A stretch of DNA of 16,939 bases from Planctomycetaceae bacterium. GTDB lineage: Bacteria > Planctomycetota > Planctomycetia > Pirellulales > Thermoguttaceae. The stretch covers positions 1 to 16,939 of the forward strand of contig WRMR01000030.1 in the NCBI GenBank assembly GCA_009776995.1. Reading direction: 5' to 3'. Made by a program: the position numbers and the translations under genes. Positions 1 through 7,528 of this stretch are shown here, piece by piece. Numbering within the stretch: the first letter of the stretch is position 1; each line of letters starts with the position of its first letter. The notes below the pieces were generated by a model. The model did not search any database. It was not told the DNA's origin and saw only the letters and a program-made list of their open reading frames with translations.

Positions 1-3000
1 CCTGGAACGCCCACTGTTTGCCGTCAAGCTGCACGGTTCCGAGGACAAAATTCATATCACCGGAAACCGCCGTGGGTGGCACGCCTGTAATTGTTGCACC
101 CGGCCCCACCGCCCCCAACGTATTCGTGCCATCTGGACCGATACTGTAAAGATCGTCGTAAATTGCGATTTCCAGAACGCCGCCCGCGTGGCCGCCGGTC
201 GAACCGGTGTTGCCCAGCGTTGCCGTATTGCTGCTGTCCAGGATCGTTTTAAACGTCATGCTTCCGTCATTGGCCACCAGGGTTGTTCCGGTATAAACAT
301 TCGTATTGTTGAAATCCCGGTAGGTATCGCTGTAATCCAGTTCAAACTGGAACTTGCTCCGCAGATCGGAATTGACCGGGTCTTGCTGGAACGCGTCGAT
401 GACATCCGCCAGCGAGATACTGTCATTATTGAGCGAGATGTTGAACGTTTTGGTGTTCTCGTTATAACTGAACTTGACCGCTTCGGTCTGGCTCTTGTCG
501 AGCGACGCTTGAATGCTGACGTTATTATAGGCGTCACCGCCGCCCAGGGCACTGAAAATAAACGTGCCGTTGAAGCCGCCCGTCCCAAACGCAGTGTCGT
601 TCAGGCTTCCGCCGAGATTGGCGTAAGCCATGGCGTTCGACGGTCCCGATGTATAGGTCACCGAACTGCCGACGGTTGAGGGAACCGTGTTGTTGATGAC
701 CCGCGTGAACCGCACCGCCATGTCGTCAAACTCCGTCCCGTTGTTCTTCGATGTGATGGTGAACGCGGCGTTGGCGTTGTATGCCGCCAGGTTGGCCGTT
801 GAAGGGCCAAGCACGTCCGGCGTAAACTCAATGCTGAGTGCCTGGTTCGCGCCGTTTACGGCGAATTCAATATTGTTTGCTCCCTGCGGACCAAGGAACT
901 GAATCGCCGTCCCGTCATACGGGCAACCGGTATAGGCCACAGAGTCGAACAGCGTCAGTTTGCCGTTCCCCTGCTGCGAGTTCGGGGCAAGTTCCACGTT
1001 GATCAGTTTCGACAAATCCGCATCGTTATTAACGAAATGAATCAATTCCTTCGCCGTCGTGTTCGTGATGTTCCCGTTCTGACCGCCGGTCAAGGCACCG
1101 CTATAAATACGCGGTGACGAATCAACGATCGCATTGGCCGCTGGCACCGCCGTCGTAACGTCTGCAAAAAGCAACCCACTGCCGTCGCTGTCTTTGGCAT
1201 TCGAGATGCTGAACAGAGCTTTGAGATCGTGATCTGCCGTTGTGTTAAAAGCTGTAATTACCGCGTTGGCATCAATAGTATTATCTTTCACCGTGACAAT
1301 CAAAGCCCCGTGGTCGGTGCCGACCTGATTGGCGTTTTGGCCGGTTATTACCTTTACTCCCGCAACTGAGTGGACTCCGCCTGCAATCGCAGCCTGGAAG
1401 TCAGAGTCTTTTGCGGCATTGGGATTGAGAGCAGGGTCTTCACCATAAAGCGACAGCGTAAACAGTGAATTACCGTTGTTATCCGTAATACTCTGGACGG
1501 CATCACGAAGTTCGGCCAGGGTGTTTGTAGACGCAAAGTTGGAAACGGTAATGACTTTATTATCCTTGTCGTAGGAAACCGCCAAAGGGTCAGTCGTAGT
1601 TCCGGTCATAAAATTGAACGTGAATCCGTTGTACTCCGCACCGGCATTGACCGCCTTGATTTCGACATATTGACCGACATTCTGGAATGACACGGCGGAA
1701 CGCTGCGCCTGATCGACATATTTGAACAGGGCATCTTCAGTCTGAGTGATGCCAGCAGCATCGGCATTAATATACACCACATCCGTGTTATTATATTTTG
1801 TGTCGCCGGTTAACGCCTGAATGTTCAAAGCGTTGTTCGCTCGTAAATCCGTGGTGTAGTTGGTGACCGCCGTATTGAGAACCGTGCCAGCAGCAGAAGC
1901 GGCGGCTGTGAGTCCCGTCTTGTCACTTTGGGCATTGATCTCTGAAATAACGCTGGCTATGGTTGTACCGGTGCTATTCAGCGTAATCGTGACTTCCGAC
2001 TTATTTTTGTCATAAACGAAGGTCGGTGTTCCCGCAGGTGTGCTGTCAAAAACCCAGTTGACTTTCTGGACGTCAGAACCGGTCGTGGAATGAAATATAA
2101 GTTGCGCAGTCGCATTGAAGTCAACCGCCTTGGTAAAGATTCCGAGGCTTGATTCGTCGATTTGCGCATTTCCGGCGTTTTTCCACTCGTCCATTTTGAG
2201 TTGAAACTCTATGACGCCGCAACCGCCCTCGGCGGTCGGGTTGGTGACCGTGTAGCTGATGCCGTCGGAATTGCCGGCAGTGTATTTGATCGCGTAATTG
2301 CCCGTGTCAAAGCCGGCGTTTGCCGCCGTGAAGATGATGTCGTTGTCTGCACCTGCGCTGGTCACGATGACTTGGCCGGCATTGGCTTCCGCACCGGCAT
2401 AAGCCATCACGCCGGTTGAATCGGAAGAGGCGTTGATCATCTCCGCCATTTGCGTCGTCGTTGCGTTGGCACCGAAGTTGAACACCTGCGAACCCTGGTT
2501 ACCGGTGACTTTGAACGTGGCGCCGTCGCTTCCAAGAGCCGCTTGACGGAAAACCTGCGAGGCCGACGTCGAGGCCGCCTGCACGTCGATATCCACGCCG
2601 ACGTAGGGCTGCGTTCCGAAGTTGGCCGCGTTGATGACCAGATTCGAAATTTCATTTTTGTTCAGCCCGGCGGTCTGGAACGACATTGTGCCGTCGAGCA
2701 GTTTTTGACCCATATAAGTCGTTGATTGCGCGATGCGGTCGATCGCGTCGAGCGAGGCGTCGATCTGCAACTGGTTCGCCTGAATCTGGGCTTCGCTCAT
2801 CGCGCCCGTGTTGGCCGCTTCGTTGACCAGCCCGCGAATGTCGTTGAGCAAATCGCCCACCTGACCGAGGGCACTGTCGGCCATCGCGATCATCCCGTTG
2901 GCCCGTTGCGTGTTTTTCAATGCGGCAGTCGAGGCGGTGATTTCACTTCGCAAGACTTCGCTCGCGATCAAACCCGCCGGATCGTCTTTCGCGGAATTGA

Positions 3001-3115
3001 TTCTCAGACCCGTTGACAACCTGGTCAAAACACCGGACAAGTTGCCCATGTTGTTGGTCAGATAATTCGCGGCTGTCATCGAATTGACGTTTGTGTTGAC
3101 ATACAGTCCTGACAT
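1..3115 (-). CDS. fliC: Giant flagellin, N-terminal 1,038 residues (C-terminus off window)
   Basis: Structural subunit of the flagellar filament, exported by the flagellar type III system. I translated the minus strand from the ATG at 3115 to the left edge and found one uninterrupted frame. The N-terminal D0/D1 region (about residues 1-170) is classic flagellin: it starts MSGLYVNTNVNSMTAANYL, then LTRLSTGLRINSAKDDPAGL around residues 31-50 and a heptad-rich helix with NQLQIDASLDAIDRI near 120-134. From about residue 170 to the edge lies a long Asn/Thr/Ala/Gly-rich variable region containing several related modules of Flagellin_IN type. The conserved C-terminal D1/D0 helices have not been reached, so the protein exceeds 1,038 aa, against about 280-600 aa for ordinary flagellins. 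Cys occurs at about residues 299 and 731, which is unusual for flagellins. AAAGGG lies about 10 nt upstream of the start. It sits downstream of csrA, separated by a terminator. Very sure of the family; the symbol is generic. Confidence 0.95.
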   Translation of the reverse strand, partial: MSGLYVNTNVNSMTAANYLTNNMGNLSGVLTRLSTGLRINSAKDDPAGLIASEVLRSEITASTAALKNTQRANGMIAMADSALGQVGDLLNDIRGLVNEAANTGAMSEAQIQANQLQIDASLDAIDRIAQSTTYMGQKLLDGTMSFQTAGLNKNEISNLVINAANFGTQPYVGVDIDVQAASTSASQVFRQAALGSDGATFKVTGNQGSQVFNFGANATTTQMAEMINASSDSTGVMAYAGAEANAGQVIVTSAGADNDIIFTAANAGFDTGNYAIKYTAGNSDGISYTVTNPTAEGGCGVIEFQLKMDEWKNAGNAQIDESSLGIFTKAVDFNATAQLIFHSTTGSDVQKVNWVFDSTPAGTPTFVYDKNKSEVTITLNSTGTTIASVISEINAQSDKTGLTAAASAAGTVLNTAVTNYTTDLRANNALNIQALTGDTKYNNTDVVYINADAAGITQTEDALFKYVDQAQRSAVSFQNVGQYVEIKAVNAGAEYNGFTFNFMTGTTTDPLAVSYDKDNKVITVSNFASTNTLAELRDAVQSITDNNGNSLFTLSLYGEDPALNPNAAKDSDFQAAIAGGVHSVAGVKVITGQNANQVGTDHGALIVTVKDNTIDANAVITAFNTTADHDLKALFSISNAKDSDGSGLLFADVTTAVPAANAIVDSSPRIYSGALTGGQNGNITNTTAKELIHFVNNDADLSKLINVELAPNSQQGNGKLTLFDSVAYTGCPYDGTAIQFLGPQGANNIEFAVNGANQALSIEFTPDVLGPSTANLAAYNANAAFTITSKNNGTEFDDMAVRFTRVINNTVPSTVGSSVTYTSGPSNAMAYANLGGSLNDTAFGTGGFNGTFIFSALGGGDAYNNVSIQASLDKSQTEAVKFSYNENTKTFNISLNNDSISLADVIDAFQQDPVNSDLRSKFQFELDYSDTYRDFNNTNVYTGTTLVANDGSMTFKTILDSSNTATLGNTGSTGGHAGGVLEIAIYDDLYSIGPDGTNTLGAVGPGATITGVPPTAVSGDMNFVLGTVQLDGKQWAFQ

Positions 3116-3571
3116 AAGGAAATTACCCTTTCTCTCTGCTTCCGCCGCTGCCGTCCGGAGGATCAACAACGGCCTTTTACAAACACTCGTATCATTTCCA
3201 TCGAAGAGCCGCTTGCGCCTGCGTGATGTTCAATCAAGACGTATGATGACTACGCAAGTCCTCTTCCCATTTAGCACAATATAGGTTGTGTTTCTACGTC
3301 CTACGAAAAAAATTCTCATTTTTTATCTGAGGCCGGTTATGACGGGTAGGGCATCAACAACCGGTTCTTCCGGGACGTGGAAACACTCTCATTCGTCAAA
3401 GAAATCGACTGTCAAAAAAGAACACTTGACGCAATTCCACTGGTAATTTGTCCAGTTTGTGTAATTGTGTGCAGTCTTTGCTGACCATGACAAGAGTGGG
3501 GATTGTTCCTGAGAATCGCAAAATGCGCGAGTTGCGCTTTGTTTCGCGTAACAATCGGCAAGAAACACAAA
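3116..3571. other. Intergenic region and long flagellin leader between csrA and flagellin
   Basis: About 456 bases with no convincing gene: overlapping frames here give low-complexity peptides without family resemblance. Read on the minus strand it should hold the flagellin promoter and leader. I see no near-consensus sigma-70 or sigma-28 promoter. The best alternative is a degenerate sigma-54-like GG-N10-GC pattern at 3253-3268. Inverted repeats ccggtt/aaccgg (3333-3338 and 3359-3364) and a CTCA/TGAG hairpin followed by a T-run at about 3303-3331 could form weak structures. Close to the start codon the leader contains two GGA triplets and a short stem that could hide the SD. Confidence 0.5.
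3253..3268 (-). promoter_or_regulatory. Possible sigma-54-type promoter for flagellin (weak)
   Basis: On the minus strand the segment reads GGGAAGAGGACTTGCG. This places GG and TTGC at the -24/-12 spacing of RpoN promoters, but the -24 box matches TGGCACG poorly. If used, transcription would start roughly 125 nt upstream of the flagellin ATG. This is a candidate only; I found no better promoter in this interval. Confidence 0.2.
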
Positions 3572-3601
3572 AACGGAACATGCAATACGCGATGTTCCGT
3601 T
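3572..3601 (-). terminator. Rho-independent terminator of csrA
   Basis: Perfect 10-bp stem, aacggaacat (3572-3581) with atgttccgtt (3592-3601), and a 10-nt loop. Read on the minus strand it is followed by the T-rich tract TTTGTGTTTCTTG. It lies 43 bp after the csrA stop and separates csrA transcription from the flagellin gene. Confidence 0.75.
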
Positions 3602-3644
3602 ATTAACGATGGTACGTTGGCAGCGTCGCCCTGAGACGCTGTTT

Positions 3645-3833
3645 TTACGCCACAACAACTTCCCGGTATGCTTCCCGGCGTATCGCTTCGAAAATTTCCT
3701 GGCGATGCACGGCAATGTCGCGCGGGGCTTCGATCCCGATGCGAACCCGGTCGCCGCGCACTTCGACCACCGTGACAACGATGTTGTCGCCAATATGAAT
3801 TTTTTCGTCCGGATGTCTCGATAATACCAACAT
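3645..3833 (-). CDS. csrA: CsrA carbon storage regulator (RsmA-type RNA-binding protein)
   Basis: Small dimeric RNA-binding protein that recognises GGA motifs in mRNA leaders and usually blocks translation. The 62-aa product starts MLVLSRHPDEKIHIGDNI and contains the conserved VRIGIEAPRDIAVHRQEI segment, which includes the family's RNA-contacting Arg. The length is typical (about 60-75 aa). The ATG at 3833 is chosen because AGGAGG lies 5 nt upstream, the strongest SD in this half of the window, and because homologues begin MLVL; a longer frame reaching 3896 has no support. A strong terminator follows. In Bacillus, CsrA represses flagellin (hag) translation and FliW antagonises it. The immediately downstream flagellin gene suggests a similar job here, although no fliW is visible in the window. 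Confidence 0.95.
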   Translation of the reverse strand: MLVLSRHPDEKIHIGDNIVVTVVEVRGDRVRIGIEAPRDIAVHRQEIFEAIRREAYREVVVA

Positions 3834-3850
3834 GATCACCTCCTGATATT
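3834..3850 (-). promoter_or_regulatory. Strong ribosome binding site that fixes the csrA start
   Basis: The minus strand reads CAGGAGGTGATC directly before the ATG at 3833. It is a near-perfect anti-SD complement at optimal spacing and identifies MLVLSR as the true N-terminus over the upstream in-frame extension. Confidence 0.85.
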
Positions 3851-4065
3851 TGTGTGTCTCTTTTTCGTGGAAACCAACTTTGTTCCTTCCATTCAACTGC
3901 TGACAACCATTCGGCGGATAAGCAAGTTTCCATTAAGTACGCAGCAACCCGGCGGTGTTTCTTGAGATTGTCAAAAAAAGAAAAAAATTTTCCCGTCCCC
4001 CAACCGGAGAATCCTGAGAGATGAAATCAGAGCCGCGAGAGTTATCGAGTGGAACGATCGCTCCG

Positions 4066-5511
4066 TTACCGTCGCGGTTCCGATTTCGGGGGTGATTCGT
4101 CAATTTTGCTTCGTATTTCCTTAAGTAAATCCAGCCATTGGCCAGGATCGTGTCCCTGTTCAAGCAATTTCGTGATTTTCACGAGAGCGTCGTCAAACTT
4201 GCGCAGATTGACGTCGTCCTCAATGGATGCCATTGCCCTCAGCCGCGCGTACCTTGAATGTGCCGGTAAAATACATATCATGCCGTCTTTTTCGATTTCA
4301 AAACGAGGGGGCGGGCAACCTTCAGCCTCCATCGCGTGAAAAATCGTCGGAATACCTTTTCCTTCCGATTGCGACAAATGCAGTTTGTTAAACAAATAAG
4401 CAAACGCCTGATTTCGCCATTTGGGACCGGCCTTTCCCCGGACAAACTTACCTTGATTCACCGCCCAATGCAGAGTCCCCACGGATTCCATCTCAATCCT
4501 GTCGGAAAAAACCGTGATGCGGTTGGGCCGGTGAATTTCATAGTCCCGGTGGACAATCGCATTGACAACCGCTTCCTTGACGGCGATTTCCGGGTATTTT
4601 TTTTGATTCGGCTTGTCGCTGCCGGCGTCAAAGACGGTGCTGCATTGAAGCTGGAGCAGTCTGATGGCGTCAAGAGCCTGTTGAATGATCGGACCCGCCA
4701 GTTCGTGACGTTCCGCGAACGATTCACTCCTGTCTTTGCCGGGATAAATCGACAGGATGGTATAGGCTTCCGTAAAATATCGCGCAATGGATTTTCTTTT
4801 GCCGAACAGGAGCAACGCGAAGTTTCTTGGACGCATGACATGATCCAGCTGTAGCCTTCCCATCAGCGGCGGGACAAACTCCGCGATCTGTTCCGTATCG
4901 GAAAGAAAATCCTCCGGCGACTGACCGGCGGAGAATCGCCGCATTCCCGCGATTTGCTCCCGAAAATAGGACAAGTCGATGTCATCGATCGTTGCTTCAG
5001 GATGAATCTCCTGATCAAATGCCGGCCTTTTGTCTTTTCTTTCCAGCAATTCTCGTAAAAGACCGTTTTTCGCCACAACGGTTTTGTTGTTGTGACGGAC
5101 ATAATACAAATTTGTTTTCCCGTCCAGAAACGTATGCGCTTCGCGGGTTGCATGAATGACAAAAACCAGGATTTTGGTTTGTGGATTCAGCGGATTATCA
5201 ACGGTTTGAACTTTCAGTTTCATGGAAGGCGAAACTTTTGTCCGGCAATAGTCGGTCACCCGACCTTCGATTTCAGCGAGCTTGTTCGCCGACAGTCCCT
5301 GGTAAACGACTTTGGGAAAACCGTATTCGTCTTTGATTTCCTTCGCCCCGCAAACGACATACCCTCCCCCCCCGTTTGCAAGATCATTCGCAAACGCGGA
5401 AATGGTTTTCACAATGGATTTTGCAACCTCCGGATCGTCGCCATGCTCTTTCCATTCCACTCGTTCGCTTTCGCGTTTTGAAAGTTCGGCCAGGTCAATT
5501 GAATTGTCCAT
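4066..5511 (-). CDS. AlbA_2 / GHKL-type ATP-binding putative transcriptional regulator
   Basis: A 481-aa cytoplasmic protein. Residues about 15-140 match the Schlafen AlbA_2 fold (formerly AAA_4): ERVEWKEHGDD, then a Gly-rich turn NGGGGYVVCGAKE (46-58) and the terminal strand LYYVRHNNKTVVA (135-147). Residues about 305-405 look like the divergent GHKL ATPase module common in this family (HATPase_c_4-like): AVVNAIVHRDY (314-324), SDRIEMESVG (336-345) and SEGKGI (382-387). The last 60 residues are charged and helical, with no winged helix that I recognise. Family members are annotated as putative DNA-binding or RecG-like regulators; their substrates are mostly unknown. The start is ATG 5511 without a clear SD, 50 bp after hisB, so it is probably the last gene of the hydrolase-hisB transcript. 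The link to histidine synthesis looks accidental. Family call firm, function open. Confidence 0.85.
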   Translation of the reverse strand: MDNSIDLAELSKRESERVEWKEHGDDPEVAKSIVKTISAFANDLANGGGGYVVCGAKEIKDEYGFPKVVYQGLSANKLAEIEGRVTDYCRTKVSPSMKLKVQTVDNPLNPQTKILVFVIHATREAHTFLDGKTNLYYVRHNNKTVVAKNGLLRELLERKDKRPAFDQEIHPEATIDDIDLSYFREQIAGMRRFSAGQSPEDFLSDTEQIAEFVPPLMGRLQLDHVMRPRNFALLLFGKRKSIARYFTEAYTILSIYPGKDRSESFAERHELAGPIIQQALDAIRLLQLQCSTVFDAGSDKPNQKKYPEIAVKEAVVNAIVHRDYEIHRPNRITVFSDRIEMESVGTLHWAVNQGKFVRGKAGPKWRNQAFAYLFNKLHLSQSEGKGIPTIFHAMEAEGCPPPRFEIEKDGMICILPAHSRYARLRAMASIEDDVNLRKFDDALVKITKLLEQGHDPGQWLDLLKEIRSKIDESPPKSEPRR

Positions 5512-5561
5512 TGGATCTTGCTCATCCCGTCAAAAAGGGTTGCGACCGTGCCATTCTGCGC

Positions 5562-6149
5562 TCACAACACACCTTTGGTGCTGGGAATGCCGGACTGGCG
5601 CGGGTCGGGTTCGACGGCCATGCGGATGGCACGGGCGGCGGCTTTGAAGACAGCCTCAGCGATATGGTGCCCGTTCTCGCCGTAGTGCAACAGCAGGTGC
5701 AAATTGCAGCGGGAAGCGTTGGCAAACCCCTGCCAGAATTCGCGCACCAGTTCGAGATCGAAGGCACCAACCGTCGGGGACGGGAACGTCACGCGATACA
5801 CCAGATAAGGCCGACCGCTGAAATCGACCGCCGAAGTTGCAAGCGTTTCGTCCATCGGGAGCGTAAAATGCCCGTAGCGACGGATGCCCGATTTGCTGCC
5901 GAGTGCCAATCCGAAGGCTTCGCCCAGCACAATGCCGACGTCTTCGACCGTGTGGTGCGCGTCAACGTTCAGATCACCGTTTGCCTTCACCGTCAGGTCG
6001 ATGAGCGAGTGCCCGGCCAGCAGGGTCAACATGTGGTCGAAGAATCCGACGCCGGTCGATAGGTCGGCGCGGCCGGACCCGTCCAAGTTCAGTTCCAGGA
6101 CAATTTGCGTCTCTTGCGTATGGCGTTCCATTCGAGCGGTTCGTGGCAT
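5562..6149 (-). CDS. hisB: Imidazoleglycerol-phosphate dehydratase
   Basis: Sixth step of histidine biosynthesis: dehydration of imidazole glycerol phosphate to imidazole acetol phosphate by a Mn-dependent cytoplasmic enzyme. The 195-aa product is the usual monofunctional length and carries the metal/active-site motifs FFDHM (36-40), DAHHTVED (63-70) and ENGHHIAEAVFKA (158-170), plus SGRPYL (111-116) and the typical C-terminus IPSTKGVL. No phosphatase domain is fused. ATG 6149 gives MPRTARMERHTQET, which aligns with homologues. A GTG at 6164 would overlap the stop of the upstream gene by 4 nt (GTGA) and would add five residues; either way translational coupling is likely. No other his genes are visible, so hisB is detached from a his operon, as is frequent in planctomycetes. 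Confidence 0.96.
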   Translation of the reverse strand: MPRTARMERHTQETQIVLELNLDGSGRADLSTGVGFFDHMLTLLAGHSLIDLTVKANGDLNVDAHHTVEDVGIVLGEAFGLALGSKSGIRRYGHFTLPMDETLATSAVDFSGRPYLVYRVTFPSPTVGAFDLELVREFWQGFANASRCNLHLLLHYGENGHHIAEAVFKAAARAIRMAVEPDPRQSGIPSTKGVL

Positions 6150-6160
6150 GTTTCTGGGGG

Positions 6161-7528
6161 TCACTTTTCTTTCGGCGGTTGCGGCGTCACTTTTTTATTC
6201 CAGTTTCCTGCGGTCCAGACCAGGGACTTGTCGTTCTTTTTCTCGGCGGCTGCGGCTTCCAGTTTTTTCAATCGGTCCCCGATGAAGGCGGGGATGCCCT
6301 GATCAATCCTGGCACTCGTCAGTGCAAACAGGTCGCGTCCCTGCCTTTCGGTGTTGCACAGGATCAAGGGATATTTGGCGTTGATCCCGGATTCATTATC
6401 CACACCTTTCCCAAGGAGTACCGTTTTGACTTTTTTCGCATCCTCAAGGGCACGTTTGTTATTCTCCCCGACGATAATCATGGTATAAAGCGAGTTCTTC
6501 ATCGCGTTATTGTTCAGGTGAGCAAGATTCATGCCGTTTCCCTTTTTGGCTTCCATCGCATCGGCGGGAATCACCGGCGAAATCAGCGTCAGTGTCTTGG
6601 TCTGCTTCGCACCGGCCTGGTCATGGCGGCACCAATGCACGGCAAGGCCGGCCCCCATTTCGGTACCGACGAGGTTCAGTTTCCTGATGTTCAGACGCTC
6701 CTGGTTGTTTTCGTTGGCAAGAAAATTCTGCCAAACCTGCAAATCATAAACCATCAAGGCGAAGTCGCGGCCATCGTATTTGTCGATTCGCTGCGCATTG
6801 ATGAGAGTCGGCGGTTTGTTTTGCAATCTGCCTGCTTCAAGGTCGGCGGACATGCGTTGATATTCGGCCCAACGGGCAGGCAGCCAGGTGTTGGCAAACG
6901 GATTTTCCGGGATTGCTTCGATGGGAAAATCAGGGTGATATCGGGGAAAAGGATTGCCAAACTCCTCGACGATAAATTCAACGCTCTTTCCGTGACCGCG
7001 AATGTCGGGAACGAGAACGGCCATGCCTTCCTTGAGCAGGGCGGAGAGGATCGGATCGAAGTCGCGGCGGCTTCCGCCCAGACCGTTCAGGAGGACAATC
7101 GGCACCGATTCTTTTCCCGCCGCCCCGCGGTAATAGGTTGCCGAGAGGATCATCCCGTCAAACGCCGTAAACAAATCGCCGTGCAATTCTATCGAATCGC
7201 CGGGACGCAATGCGTCCAGTGCCTTGTTCAACTCTGTCGGTGATTGGAAGCCGGGATGGGTTTTCCGATCTGTCTTGGGACGGTTGCGAATCTCGGCCAG
7301 TCTGGCCGCTTCCTCCGCTTCCATGCGCCGTCGCTGCTCATTTTCCCAAGCCATTCGTTCACGTTCCTCCTCGGCACGCCGGTCCTGTTGGCGTACAAAA
7401 GCATTCGTCCTGCTGTTCATCGCGTCTTGACGGGTTGGGGGTCTGATTTGTGCAAAGAGAGACTGATTTCCTGCGACGAGCAGGAAAAGCAGAGCCAAAC
7501 TCACAATGATCTGTGTGCGGACGGACAT
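6161..7528 (-). CDS. Secreted alpha/beta-hydrolase-fold protein lacking the Ser nucleophile
   Basis: A 455-aa protein with a signal peptide (about residues 1-26, ending SLFAQ), a charged coiled-coil-like stretch rich in Glu/Arg (about 50-83) and an alpha/beta hydrolase domain (about 115-400). Hydrolase landmarks are the oxyanion-loop-like LLNGLGGSR (146-154) and PDIRGHGKS (174-182). At the nucleophile elbow, where GxSxG is expected, the sequence is VGTEMGAG: codon GAA places Glu290 where Ser should be. The histidine loop equivalent reads CNTERQGRDL (391-400), also without His. It is therefore probably non-catalytic, or uses altered chemistry. ATG 7528 has AGGAG about 9 nt upstream. A near-consensus promoter lies 100 bp upstream, and hisB follows with overlap or a short gap. 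The export prediction is reasonable; the real role is unknown. Confidence 0.8.
   Translation of the reverse strand: MSVRTQIIVSLALLFLLVAGNQSLFAQIRPPTRQDAMNSRTNAFVRQQDRRAEEERERMAWENEQRRRMEAEEAARLAEIRNRPKTDRKTHPGFQSPTELNKALDALRPGDSIELHGDLFTAFDGMILSATYYRGAAGKESVPIVLLNGLGGSRRDFDPILSALLKEGMAVLVPDIRGHGKSVEFIVEEFGNPFPRYHPDFPIEAIPENPFANTWLPARWAEYQRMSADLEAGRLQNKPPTLINAQRIDKYDGRDFALMVYDLQVWQNFLANENNQERLNIRKLNLVGTEMGAGLAVHWCRHDQAGAKQTKTLTLISPVIPADAMEAKKGNGMNLAHLNNNAMKNSLYTMIIVGENNKRALEDAKKVKTVLLGKGVDNESGINAKYPLILCNTERQGRDLFALTSARIDQGIPAFIGDRLKKLEAAAAEKKNDKSLVWTAGNWNKKVTPQPPKEK

Noticed and set aside
188..3016. Several plus- and minus-strand frames inside the flagellin region
   Set aside because: The continuous minus-strand flagellin frame explains this DNA; the others are shadows.
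3389..3933. Minus-strand frames overlapping csrA
   Set aside because: They run through the csrA terminator and csrA itself in other frames and have no family resemblance.
3960..4020. Long T-tract on the minus strand after the AlbA_2 gene
   Set aside because: No stable GC-rich stem precedes it, so I did not call a terminator; a TTGACA at 3969-3974 also lacks a -10 box at proper spacing.
6143..7243. Long plus-strand frame of 366 codons
   Set aside because: It lies antisense to the signal-peptide hydrolase and hisB, both with clear family motifs; the translated product has no domain character.
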